Assembly: GCF_008107635.1 (NCBI RefSeq) | Contig: NZ_SDGZ01000003.1 | Coordinates: 62,001 to 126,000 of the forward strand | Length of the DNA stretch: 64,000 bases | Direction: 5' to 3' | From: Weissella muntiaci | GTDB taxonomy: Bacteria; Bacillota; Bacilli; Lactobacillales; Lactobacillaceae | Shown here: piece by piece, positions 1-7,655 of the stretch | Position numbering within the stretch: position 1 is the first letter of the stretch | Layout of the letters: each line of letters opens with the position of its first letter | Translations under genes and position numbers: made by a program | Notes under the pieces: generated by a model | Told to the model about the DNA's origin: nothing | The model's database searches: none | Seen by the model: only the letters and a program-made list of their open reading frames with translations

Positions 1-239
1 GCCTGCTTTGGTTGAGCAGTGCTTGCTGCAGAAATTTGTTTCGTAAGATCAGCAACTTGTGATTCTAACAAGTCAACCTTGGTTTGTGCCTCAGTGAGGT
101 TACTTTGGTACGCTTGATAATCACCAATAATTTCATCAAGAAAGGCATCCACATCGGCCATATCATAACCGGTTCCAATACGGGTCTTCTTAAATTCCTT
201 ACTTAAAATCTCTTCGCGAGTATGTAAAACATTTTCCAT
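1..239 (-). CDS. gpsB: GpsB/DivIVA-family cell division protein (partial, C-terminus beyond window)
   Basis: The minus strand from the ATG at 239 encodes a protein beginning MENVLHTREEILSKEFKKTR, followed by GYDMADVDAFLDEII and then a coiled-coil stretch. This is the N-terminal DivIVA-type membrane-binding domain of GpsB, the adaptor that links peptidoglycan synthases (PBPs) to the division site in Firmicutes. A GGAG ribosome site lies just upstream of the ATG. The reading frame runs off the left edge of the window, so only about 79 residues are seen. The recU-pbp1A pair is encoded divergently close by; PBP1 enzymes are known GpsB partners. Confidence 0.9.
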   Translation of the reverse strand, partial: MENVLHTREEILSKEFKKTRIGTGYDMADVDAFLDEIIGDYQAYQSNLTEAQTKVDLLESQVADLTKQISAASTAQPKQ

Positions 240-267
240 CACGGAACTCCTTCGTGTACTGATATAC

Positions 268-296
268 ATGTAATTGTAACATTCTTTACAGGTCAA
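268..296 (-). promoter_or_regulatory. Possible gpsB promoter
   Basis: On the minus strand TTGACC (291-296) is followed after 17 nt by TTACAT (268-273), about 30 nt upstream of the gpsB start. The -35 box is good and the -10 box is weak, so this is a tentative call. Confidence 0.35.
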
Positions 297-307
297 GCAA
301 ATAAAAA

Positions 308-856
308 TTATCTAAATTCCAATTCATCTGCGAAATCTTGTAAACGATCAAAATCAATTAGGCGAATCGGATAATCATGATCAACCGCAAACTGCTTAGC
401 AGCAAGATAGTCAAAGCGTGCCTTGGACTCCTCTGCACTATCATCATAGAAAAATACTGCCTGGTCTGTATGCTCCAGCATGAACCTTTGATAATTCTTA
501 AGCTGGCTTGGATCACTGTAATCGAGCTGACTAACAGGTGCTGTATAGTCGACGGCTGCTTTGAGCTGACTCAATTTAGCCTGATTAGCTTCGTTCCACT
601 GTTTTCCAAAATTATTAAAAGGCGTCATTAAAGCAACCTTGAGCTTCTGATCTTGGTCTTCTAAATTCAAGGCGGCATCGATCGACCATTGCTCAATTCC
701 TAATTGTCCACCAGTGATTAGCCAATCTGCATCGTCTGCTATTAATTGTTGAAGAACCTTCTTCAAAGCAAAATCAATCACAACTTTCTTAGGATCCTTA
801 GTACCCATGATACCAAGTTCAAAGCTTCTAAAACCGGTCATCCAGATTCTATTCAT
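308..856 (-). CDS. ypsA: YpsA-family protein (DUF1273, SLOG superfamily)
   Basis: The 182-residue protein starts at the internal ATG MNRIWMTGFRSFELGIM, which has a good AAAGGA ribosome site; the longer open frame upstream to 1009 has none and overlaps the recU promoter. The TGFRS opening, the LITGGQLGIE segment and the PFNNFGKQWNE segment are typical of YpsA/DUF1273, a Rossmann-like SLOG-fold family thought to bind nucleotide-type ligands. In B. subtilis and lactobacilli it sits beside gpsB and recU, as here, and YpsA overproduction affects division. The biochemical role is not established. It is divergent from recU. Confidence 0.85.
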   Translation of the reverse strand: MNRIWMTGFRSFELGIMGTKDPKKVVIDFALKKVLQQLIADDADWLITGGQLGIEQWSIDAALNLEDQDQKLKVALMTPFNNFGKQWNEANQAKLSQLKAAVDYTAPVSQLDYSDPSQLKNYQRFMLEHTDQAVFFYDDSAEESKARFDYLAAKQFAVDHDYPIRLIDFDRLQDFADELEFR

Positions 857-973
857 ACGTTTGTCCTTTTCAATATTAGTTTCATTATACATTTCCGCCT
901 TAAAGGTTAAATAAATTTGTGAACTTTTAATGCCTTTTTTGGTGAAATTTAGGCTGTTTTTAGGAGATTTTGC

Positions 974-1003
974 TTGCCTAATCGTCCCGAGCAGTGGGAT
1001 AAT
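974..1003 (+). promoter_or_regulatory. Promoter of recU-pbp1A
   Basis: TTGCCT at 974-979 and GATAAT at 998-1003 are spaced by 18 nt and lie about 30 nt upstream of the recU start. This is a plausible sigma-A promoter for the recU-pbp1A pair. Confidence 0.55.
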
Positions 1004-1032
1004 ACTCAAGATAGTATAAAGTGGAGGTTATT

Positions 1033-1650
1033 ATGGTATTCAAATATCCTAATGGTCAAGAATACAAACCGCAAGCTTTGGTGCAAAGAAAACTTCAGGC
1101 ATCATCGCAAAGTAGGCGTGGAATGTCGCTTGAAGCGGATATTAACGTGGCTAATGAATATTATCGTAAAGAAAAAATTGCTGTAATTTATAAAAAGCCA
1201 ACGCCAATTCAAATCGTCGACGTTGATTACCCTGCCCGCTCCGCGGCTCGCATTACAAAGGCTTTTTTTCGTCAAGCCTCTACCACCGATTATAACGGAA
1301 TTTATCAAGGGAAGTATATTGATTTCGATGCCAAAGAAACCGGTAATCTGAATTCCTTTCCTTTAAAGAATGTTCATGAGCATCAAGTTACACATTTGCA
1401 AGCGATTATGGAGCAAGGCGGTTTAGCTTTTATGATTATTCGCTTTACTCAACGCTCAGAAACCTATGTTATTTGGGCTAATTTATTAGTTGAGTTTTGG
1501 CAAAATCAAAATGTAGAGCGTAAATCGATCCCCTACAAAACAATTGTAGATCACGGAGCACTCGTGCCAAATAAGCTACAACCTACAACGCCCTATCTTG
1601 ATGCAATTGATACATTAATACAAACAGAAAAAAGGAGTCCTAACTTATGA
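1033..1650 (+). CDS. recU: Holliday junction resolvase RecU
   Basis: RecU cleaves four-way DNA junctions in recombination and chromosome segregation. The 205-residue protein has the family landmarks GMSLEADINVANEYY near the N-terminus, IVDVDYP, and the catalytic segment STTDYNGIYQGKYIDFDAKE, which carries the metal-binding acidic residues and the E-x-K-like motif. The ATG at 1033 is chosen over the in-frame GTG at 1021 because TGGAGG at 1021-1026 gives proper spacing to 1033. The stop overlaps the pbp1A start by 4 nt (ATGA), so the two genes are translationally coupled, as in most Bacilli. Confidence 0.95.
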   Translation: MVFKYPNGQEYKPQALVQRKLQASSQSRRGMSLEADINVANEYYRKEKIAVIYKKPTPIQIVDVDYPARSAARITKAFFRQASTTDYNGIYQGKYIDFDAKETGNLNSFPLKNVHEHQVTHLQAIMEQGGLAFMIIRFTQRSETYVIWANLLVEFWQNQNVERKSIPYKTIVDHGALVPNKLQPTTPYLDAIDTLIQTEKRSPNL

Positions 1651-3902
1651 GTGAGGAAGTAACGCGCGCTAGCCGAAACGCATCAAAGCGCGGGCAAAAA
1701 AAGCGCAAGGTTCCCCGCGGGAATAAAAAGAAGGGCTTTGGCCACTATGCTAAATTAACACTACTAACCTTGGTAACGATTGGTGCAGTTGGTTTACTAG
1801 CCGGTGCGGGTCTGTTCGCTTATTATGCTTCATCAGCACCAAAAGTAACGAACGCTGCCCTTGTTGGCACACAACAATCAGAAATCCTTGATACTAAAGG
1901 TGATGTTGTTTGGACCTCTGGTACCCAAGATCGCAAGATTGCAGCTCAATCAGAAATTCCATCTATTTTGAAGAAATCCGTTGTATCGATTGAAGATCGA
2001 CGTTTCTATCAACACGGTGGTGTTGATCTTCAAGGAATTGCCGGTGCAGCCCTTGGCGACCTAACTGGCTCAAGCTTAGGTATGCGTGGTGGCTCAACAC
2101 TAACGCAACAACTTGTTAAGCTAACAGTTTTCTCAACTGCCGCTAGTGACCAAACATTGCGTCGTAAAGCGCAAGAAGCATGGTTAGCTGTACGTCTTGA
2201 AAAGAAATACTCTAAAAACCAAATTCTAACAATGTACATTAATAAGGTGTATATGGGAAATGGTGTTTATGGAATGAAGACTGCTGCTGAATACTATTAT
2301 GGTAAGTCTATGGATCAGCTTTCGGTTCCGCAAATTGCCTTGTTAGCGGGTCTCCCCCAATCCCCGAGTGGTCATGATCCATACACTAACCCAACAGGAG
2401 CAACTCAACGTCGTAATACGGTCCTTGCAGCAATGGCCGAAACTGGTGCAATTTCAAAGAGTGATGCAAAGACTTATGCAGCAACCTCAATCAATGATGG
2501 ATTATTGACTGAACATCCTGCAGCTGAGCAAACAGCCAAACTAGCTAAAGTTTCAGACGCCTACTTGACTTCAACAATTGCCGAACTTAAGAAAAAGGGC
2601 TACGACTTAGGCAACGATGGGATTATTGTTCATACAAATCTTGATATTGATATTCAACAAAAAGCATATGACTTGGCCAATTCAGACGATTCCCCACTTT
2701 ATTGGATGGATGATGAAGTTCAAATTGGTGCAACGGTGCTTAATCCAAATAATGGTAAAGTCGTTGCCCAAATTGGTGGGCGTAAACAAGATACGACCTT
2801 TGGTCTAAATCGTGCCACGCAAACAACTCGTTCTTCAGGATCAACTGCTAAGCCAATTGTTGACTATGCGCCAGCGATTGAGAACTTAAACTGGCCAACC
2901 TATCGCGGAGTTGATGATTCACCTTACACCTATGCCGGCACGGATATCCAGGTTTATGATGCCGATCATTTGAATAAGGGCTACATTACCATGCGTCAAG
3001 CATTGGTCGAGTCTCGTAACATCCCTGCCATTCGTACTTTACAAGCAGTTGGAAATTCTAAAGCAACTACCTTCTTAGGTAAGCTTGGTATCAAACTCGA
3101 TTCAGCTTTGAAGCCTGCAAGCGCCATCGGAATCAATGTCTCAACCGAGCAACAAGCTGCTGCTTATGCTGCCTTTGATAATGGTGGAACATACTACAAG
3201 CCGCAGTATGTTTCTTCAATTGATGAACGTAATGGTGAAACTAAGAAATTCGATAATCCTGGTACAACAGCCATGAAGTCATCAACTGCCTTCATGATGA
3301 CTAGCATGTTGCAGTCTTACGTGAGTGATTCTTACGCAAAGTTCATTAATACATCATCTTACGCCCAAGGTGGAAAGACTGGAACTGTTAACTATGACTC
3401 AAATGTCAGCGTGCCAACCAATGCAGTCTCTGATTCATGGTTTACAGGTTTCACCAAGGCAATGTCGATCTCTGTTTGGACCGGTTATGATAGTCCAAAT
3501 GATCCTGGGAACTACCTTGCTCAAACCGCTTCGGCTAGTTCGCCACAGTATCTATCGCTTTACTTCTACAAGAACTTGATGCAATACATCATGACCGATT
3601 CGAATCGTGATGGTAGTTCTTGGTCGATGCCTTCAACGGTCGACAAAGTAACGAAGTACGGGAATACTGAATACGAAGTTAAAGATGCAAAGTTCACAGA
3701 TCCTGGGATCACGTCTTCTAAGACAACTTCCAGCAGTGCTACTACAAGTTCAACATTGACTAGTTCAGTGATAGCGTCAAGTAGTTCTTCTTCAAGTAGT
3801 TCAGCCGCAAGTACCTTTACAGGAACAGCTGGAAACAACACTACTACTGAGAGTTCCAATTCAGGTTCTAGCTCAGCAACAACGACAACAAATACACAAT
3901 AA
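1647..3902 (+). CDS. pbp1A: Class A penicillin-binding protein 1A
   Basis: This bifunctional peptidoglycan synthase has 751 residues. A basic cytoplasmic tail is followed by one membrane anchor near residues 30-52. The glycosyltransferase GT51 domain shows EDRRFYQHGG (about residue 115) and RGGSTLTQQL. The transpeptidase domain has the SxxK motif in SGSTAKP (about residue 397), SRN, and KTGT (about residue 575). The C-terminus is a Ser/Thr-rich, low-complexity tail of some 70 residues, common in lactobacillar PBP1A and probably wall-spanning. It is coupled to recU by a 4-nt overlap and followed by a strong terminator. Confidence 0.95.
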   Translation: MSEEVTRASRNASKRGQKKRKVPRGNKKKGFGHYAKLTLLTLVTIGAVGLLAGAGLFAYYASSAPKVTNAALVGTQQSEILDTKGDVVWTSGTQDRKIAAQSEIPSILKKSVVSIEDRRFYQHGGVDLQGIAGAALGDLTGSSLGMRGGSTLTQQLVKLTVFSTAASDQTLRRKAQEAWLAVRLEKKYSKNQILTMYINKVYMGNGVYGMKTAAEYYYGKSMDQLSVPQIALLAGLPQSPSGHDPYTNPTGATQRRNTVLAAMAETGAISKSDAKTYAATSINDGLLTEHPAAEQTAKLAKVSDAYLTSTIAELKKKGYDLGNDGIIVHTNLDIDIQQKAYDLANSDDSPLYWMDDEVQIGATVLNPNNGKVVAQIGGRKQDTTFGLNRATQTTRSSGSTAKPIVDYAPAIENLNWPTYRGVDDSPYTYAGTDIQVYDADHLNKGYITMRQALVESRNIPAIRTLQAVGNSKATTFLGKLGIKLDSALKPASAIGINVSTEQQAAAYAAFDNGGTYYKPQYVSSIDERNGETKKFDNPGTTAMKSSTAFMMTSMLQSYVSDSYAKFINTSSYAQGGKTGTVNYDSNVSVPTNAVSDSWFTGFTKAMSISVWTGYDSPNDPGNYLAQTASASSPQYLSLYFYKNLMQYIMTDSNRDGSSWSMPSTVDKVTKYGNTEYEVKDAKFTDPGITSSKTTSSSATTSSTLTSSVIASSSSSSSSSAASTFTGTAGNNTTTESSNSGSSSATTTTNTQ

Positions 3903-3904
3903 TT

Positions 3905-3948
3905 AAAAAGATCCACAACATAATACATAATGTTGTGGATCTTTTTTT
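3905..3948 (+). terminator. Intrinsic terminator after pbp1A
   Basis: A near-perfect stem AAAAAGATCCACAACAT / ATGTTGTGGATCTTTTT ends in a T run. It can also serve the convergent DUF1275 gene on the other strand. Confidence 0.9.
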
Positions 3949-3982
3949 GCTAGTATTTACATTCTCATTTTGACGCTCAACC

Positions 3983-4669
3983 TTACTTAAGCATGTGATT
4001 ATTAAGACGTTGGAAGCGCCAGAGTTTATAACTTTCTCGTAGCGCCAAACCAAGCGCTATTACTGCGATGATCTGAATTGCTCCAATTCCAAGTGTTTTA
4101 TAGGTAAAGACTGCGATAATCACCCCTGAAATGAAAAAAGCAATTACCAAGGCGTAATTCAGAAATTTACGATACGCAACCTCATTTTTCTCACTTATCA
4201 TATCGTAAAAATTAATTGCTAGGCTTTTCAGATTACCTGTTGTAAATAAGTTTGTATACGGAATCCCATCAATCTTGTCAAATGTAACCCATTGAATTGC
4301 AGCCGTGAAGGCAATTGCAGTCGTAACAAGTACTTGATTACGATTAATATTAGCAAACCCAAGTAGAAAGAAAATAACAGCCTCAAAATATAAGATATAG
4401 AGGCGCCAGAAATATATCTTGCTAGTACTAAAGATTCTGATTAAATGTTTTGCCATCACGATGCCAACCAGAAAGGCTAACGTCGATAATAGCTTCTTTC
4501 CAACATTGATCCAATCACCATCTGACGCTTGAATAATTGCCAGGACTAGATTACCCGTCTGTGCAGAGGCAAAGGCTCCATAATGAATAAAAGTATAACC
4601 GTCTAATGAACCACCAATTAGGCTAAGAATTAAACCCACTGATTGGCGTTCATGAAAAGAATGATCCAT
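3983..4669 (-). CDS. YoaK family membrane protein (DUF1275)
   Basis: This is a 228-residue integral membrane protein. The segments GLILSLIGGSLDGYTF, FASAQTGNLV and FTTGNLKSL match the DUF1275/YoaK family, which has about six membrane helices and conserved TGN motifs. No transport substrate has been established for the family. The start is MDHSFHERQS at 4669, eight codons inside the longer frame, because AAAGGAG lies directly before it. The gene is convergent with pbp1A and shares its terminator. It looks monocistronic. Confidence 0.85.
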   Translation of the reverse strand: MDHSFHERQSVGLILSLIGGSLDGYTFIHYGAFASAQTGNLVLAIIQASDGDWINVGKKLLSTLAFLVGIVMAKHLIRIFSTSKIYFWRLYILYFEAVIFFLLGFANINRNQVLVTTAIAFTAAIQWVTFDKIDGIPYTNLFTTGNLKSLAINFYDMISEKNEVAYRKFLNYALVIAFFISGVIIAVFTYKTLGIGAIQIIAVIALGLALRESYKLWRFQRLNNHMLK

Positions 4670-4873
4670 CTCTGCTCCTTTAATTATTTTCATGTTCTAA
4701 TAAAATTAGGAACATAATTTGTCCACAATTTAGTCTAATTTAGCATTTAAAATATATATCATAAGCACATCGAATACAAATAATATTCAACAATGACTGG
4801 ATGAGTATCGCTTGTTCAGGAAAGTGATTATTAAATGCCCCGAAAAATCTAACCACTAGAATAGGAGTATGCT

Positions 4874-5083
4874 ATGCGATCATTAGAAGCAATCGGTATC
4901 TTGTTCACCATCATTGGCAATAGCTGTGGGTTATTAATTATCTTTGTCCCATTCGGTTTCACAAAGCAAGGCGCAAATATCAATTTGGGATTGTTTATCA
5001 CAATGGCGCTCGCCCTAGTGATCGCGACATTTTTATTCTCTCAAGCCGTGATCAATATAAAAAGGCAAAATTATATTGAATAA
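4874..5083 (+). CDS. Small two-helix membrane protein, unknown function
   Basis: This 69-residue protein is almost entirely hydrophobic, with two predicted membrane segments (roughly residues 5-27 and 36-57) and a short charged tail, KRQNYIE. A good ribosome site (AGGAG, 7 nt spacing) supports the start at 4874. I do not recognise a family. It stands alone between two convergent genes and is followed by a weak hairpin terminator shared with dnaD. Expression is plausible, but no function can be inferred. Confidence 0.65.
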   Translation: MRSLEAIGILFTIIGNSCGLLIIFVPFGFTKQGANINLGLFITMALALVIATFLFSQAVINIKRQNYIE

Positions 5084-5116
5084 AATTCATGGTGGCTAAG
5101 GACTTATCTCATCTCT

Positions 5117-5146
5117 CAAAGGGGCGATGAAATGAGCCCTTTTTAT
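5117..5146 (+). terminator. Terminator between the small membrane protein and dnaD
   Basis: A stem AAAGGG / CCCTTT with a short interrupted loop is followed by T residues. It lies between convergent genes and is modest in strength. Confidence 0.55.
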
Positions 5147-5874
5147 AGTGCACTCCAATCAACTTTTGAAAGATCAATATCCAATGGAATATCTGGCACA
5201 TCATCAACCTTGGTCTCAGCACGATTCTGTCGATATTCACGATTTGCAATCACTTCTTGAACAGAACGATAGTTTTTCTTCTGCCAAGATACTAAGATTG
5301 TTTCAATATAACGCAAACTGAGCGCCTGGTTTACAACAGCTTCTTGTAATGCCTGCTTAATCATCGCGGGTTCAAAATGATCTTTGTTAAACCAAGCACC
5401 AATCGTTTCATATTCCATCGGGGTTAGTTGGCGGCCAAACTCTTGCTCAAGCATCTGGTAAACTTCAGTTCGGTTATTGGATTGCACCTGCTTTACAACC
5501 GGTTCGTTGATTCGCTCAGCGACAGCTCGCTCTCCATCTAGACTAATTTCTAATAATTGTTCAAGTAACGGTTCAAAATTTAATACTGTAATCACTCGCC
5601 CCGTCTCATCACGGTGTGTGTCAAAACGCAGTAATCCCTTACCTCTAAGATCAGTTAGATGCCCGAAAACGACCTGAGGTGTCCATCCTAAACGAGCACC
5701 AATCTTCTCAGTACTAGGTTCATTTGAGCCACCATCAATCATCATTTTTACCTGTAGATACACCAAAAATTCATCGTTAGACATTCCTAACTCAATGTAA
5801 TGAGTTAGCAAAAAATTATTAATTGTCGTGTTTTTTGCCTGTAAATATGCTGATAAATTCTTGTATTCTGCCAT
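5143..5874 (-). CDS. dnaD: DnaD-family replication initiation protein
   Basis: The 243-residue protein has a winged-helix N-terminal domain (about 20-100: SNDEFLVYLQVKMMIDGG, IGARLGWTPQVVFGHLTDLRGKGL) and a C-terminal DnaB2/DnaD domain (about 145-215) with the FGRQLTPMEYETIGAWF and YIETILVSW segments that bind DNA. DnaD takes part in primosome assembly with DnaB and DnaI in Firmicutes. GAGGT before the ATG supports the start. In many lactobacilli dnaD lies beside recU-pbp1A, in keeping with this position. Confidence 0.92.
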   Translation of the reverse strand: MAEYKNLSAYLQAKNTTINNFLLTHYIELGMSNDEFLVYLQVKMMIDGGSNEPSTEKIGARLGWTPQVVFGHLTDLRGKGLLRFDTHRDETGRVITVLNFEPLLEQLLEISLDGERAVAERINEPVVKQVQSNNRTEVYQMLEQEFGRQLTPMEYETIGAWFNKDHFEPAMIKQALQEAVVNQALSLRYIETILVSWQKKNYRSVQEVIANREYRQNRAETKVDDVPDIPLDIDLSKVDWSAL

Positions 5875-5894
5875 AATAACCTCAATATTTTAAC

Positions 5895-5923
5895 TAAAAG
5901 AACCGGCCAAATCAGCCGGTTCT
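5895..5923 (-). terminator. Intrinsic terminator after the GNAT gene
   Basis: The stem AGAACCGGC / GCCGGTTCT with a 7-nt loop is followed by a T run on the minus strand, just past the end of the acetyltransferase gene and before dnaD. Confidence 0.85.
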
Positions 5924-5976
5924 CTTATTTATGCCGAAAAGCTTAACTTCATTCTATCACGAATTTAGTCTGTGGA

Positions 5977-6507
5977 TTAATCGATTTGAGTATCTACAAC
6001 GTGGGTCTCAATTCCGATCTGTGAGCTGGCCATTTCATAGTCAGCAACCGTGATTTCTGAGGTGCTTGCTAGCAGATGGAAGGTCCCGCCTAAGTTCTCT
6101 GTAACGTACTTAGTATCAATTAACCCATTCTTTTGATAGAACCGATACCGTCTGGTACGTTGCTCCTCATTAGGTGCATCGGAACCAGTCAATTCACTCT
6201 CCAAGATAATTCCGCCTGGGTAAGTACTTTTCAAAGCATTTAACGCCTTTGATCCAAGCCCGCCACTTCGCTTCGACTCATCGATTGCAAAGTATAATAT
6301 AAAGCTTTTCTGATGATCTAACTCAATATTCAGAACAATCCCAACTGGTTGCTCGTCTTCGATCAAGGTGTTTAGCTTAATCATCTGATTTGCCTGAGCA
6401 ATTCTAATTAAATCATCAAAATCAATGCGCTCATAAGGCGGAAAAGCGGCTAAATAGATACTCTGCCAGTATTGGTAACCATCTTGTGTTAATTCTTGTA
6501 GTTGCAT
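5977..6507 (-). CDS. GNAT-family N-acetyltransferase
   Basis: This 176-residue protein has a GCN5-type fold: an N-terminal helix with AAFPPYERIDFDDL, strands NTLIEDEQPVGIVLN and FILYFAIDESKR, and an acetyl-CoA pyrophosphate-loop region SGGLGSKAL (about residues 88-96) in place of the usual R/Q-x-x-G-x-G/A. A later YRFYQKNGL motif is the common GNAT alpha-4 signature. The acceptor substrate is unknown. The start MQLQELTQ at 6507 is chosen for its GGGGGA ribosome site; the upstream M codons lack one. It is transcribed alone, with its own terminator. Confidence 0.8.
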   Translation of the reverse strand: MQLQELTQDGYQYWQSIYLAAFPPYERIDFDDLIRIAQANQMIKLNTLIEDEQPVGIVLNIELDHQKSFILYFAIDESKRSGGLGSKALNALKSTYPGGIILESELTGSDAPNEEQRTRRYRFYQKNGLIDTKYVTENLGGTFHLLASTSEITVADYEMASSQIGIETHVVDTQID

Positions 6508-6595
6508 AGAATCCCCCAAAGTAATTTTCATCAAAATTTACTGACTACCCTCACTATGCTACCAGAAAAGCAAATTCTTAGCATGTTTATGAATT

Positions 6596-6627
6596 AAAAA
6601 AACAGCCAGTTCATTGAGACTGACTGC
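6596..6627 (-). terminator. Terminator after csbD
   Basis: On the minus strand CAGTCAGT / ACTGGCTG forms a stem with one wobble pair, an 8-nt loop and a trailing T run, immediately after the csbD-like stop. Confidence 0.75.
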
Positions 6628-6635
6628 TTTAAAAA

Positions 6636-6836
6636 CTAGAACTTCTTTTTTACATCATCAACAACATCTTCTGCATGTTCTTTTAGATCGTCAACGGCCT
6701 TACGTGCTTTTCCCGTCAAACCTTCGAGTTTTCCCTTAGCTTCTGACTTAGAATCACCGGTCGCCGCCCCTGCAACTTCCTTTGCCTTACCTGAAACTTG
6801 TTCTGCTGTCCCCTTAACTTGTTCATCCAATGTCAT
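6636..6836 (-). CDS. csbD: CsbD-family stress-response protein
   Basis: This is a 66-residue hydrophilic, Lys/Ala/Gly-rich protein with the family pattern EQVKGTAEQVSGKAKEVAGA and a repeated KGKLEGLTGKARKA segment. CsbD-like proteins are abundant, general-stress-induced small cytoplasmic proteins in Bacilli; their molecular activity is unknown. GGAGG lies 9 nt before the ATG. It is a single-gene unit with its own terminator. Confidence 0.88.
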   Translation of the reverse strand: MTLDEQVKGTAEQVSGKAKEVAGAATGDSKSEAKGKLEGLTGKARKAVDDLKEHAEDVVDDVKKKF

Positions 6837-6937
6837 TACTTAGTTCCTCCTCATAATTTTACAGAAATAAAAACCATTTCTTGAGTTCATTGTAACTCAT
6901 TTTTGTTTTTTACTGGTCAATAATGAACTATTTCGAT

Positions 6938-6975
6938 ATAAAAAACCACAGATAGATCTGAGATCATCTCTGTGG
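6938..6975 (-). terminator. Hairpin terminator downstream of the cupin gene
   Basis: The CCACAGA / TCTGTGG stem carries an inner GATC pairing and a T run on the minus strand. It lies 120 nt past the cupin stop, with a small TTGAAGA / TCTTCAA palindrome in between. Confidence 0.65.
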
Positions 6976-7095
6976 CAAATTTGAAGAGTTCTTCAAATTA
7001 TTTTTGAGGGCGCAAACTACTGTGCAGAATTCGTTTGCTTGTATATTATATCACTATCACACCAGTTACTTATTTCACAATATCATAAAATCTGT

Positions 7096-7497
7096 CTATT
7101 CAGGCTTATTTTCCTGAACAACATCTGCTGGATGTTTAACTGGCGCATACAATGAAAAGACCTTCATTTCTTCTGATCCGATATTTGTGATGTTGTGCCA
7201 GACGTTCTTGGGAACAATCACCGTTTGCTCAGCTGTAACAGTCTTTTCAAAAGAGATTTGGTCCTTTGCGTCTCCCATTTGAACTTTGCCGGTTCCGGCT
7301 GCTAGGTACAACATCTGATCGTGATCCCGATGAATCTCCATCCCAATATCACCGCCACCTGTTGGAATACTCATTAAAGTAATTTGGAACTCTTCACCCG
7401 TCCAAATTGCTTCACGATAGTTCTCATTTAACTTGGCCATCTCAACCAAATTTGCAACAAATGGTTGCTTACCACTATCTTTAAATTGCTTAACCAT
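7096..7497 (-). CDS. Cupin-domain protein
   Basis: This is a single-domain cupin of 133 residues. Motif 1 is GGGDIGMEIHRDHDQMLYLAAG (metal ligands His, His/Asp and Glu region, about residues 50-70) and motif 2 is PKNVWHNITNIGSEEMKVF (about residues 95-115). The small beta-barrel matches the family often annotated as mannose-6-phosphate-isomerase-like cupins in lactobacilli. Enzyme activity or ligand is unknown. AAAGGAGA precedes the ATG. It is transcribed alone, apart from polA. Confidence 0.82.
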   Translation of the reverse strand: MVKQFKDSGKQPFVANLVEMAKLNENYREAIWTGEEFQITLMSIPTGGGDIGMEIHRDHDQMLYLAAGTGKVQMGDAKDQISFEKTVTAEQTVIVPKNVWHNITNIGSEEMKVFSLYAPVKHPADVVQENKPE

Positions 7498-7590
7498 ATT
7501 TAGAATCTCCTTTAACTTTGGCTATCTTCACAAGTTCATTGTATCACTTATTATACTTAATAGATTGGTACACCTTTAGTCCAAAGTATG

Positions 7591-7638
7591 AAAAAAACAA
7601 CTATCAATGCAGTCGTTTAGGACAACAATTGATAGTTG
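7591..7638 (-). terminator. Intrinsic terminator after polA
   Basis: CAACTATCAAT / ATTGATAGTTG forms an 11-bp stem with a 19-nt loop and a run of seven T on the minus strand. Confidence 0.8.
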
Positions 7639-7655
7639 ATTGAAAATTCTTTTAA

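Noticed and set aside
3566-3928. 120-codon minus-strand frame opposite the PBP1A tail
   Set aside because: It is the antisense shadow of the Ser/Thr-rich C-terminus and runs through the pbp1A terminator.
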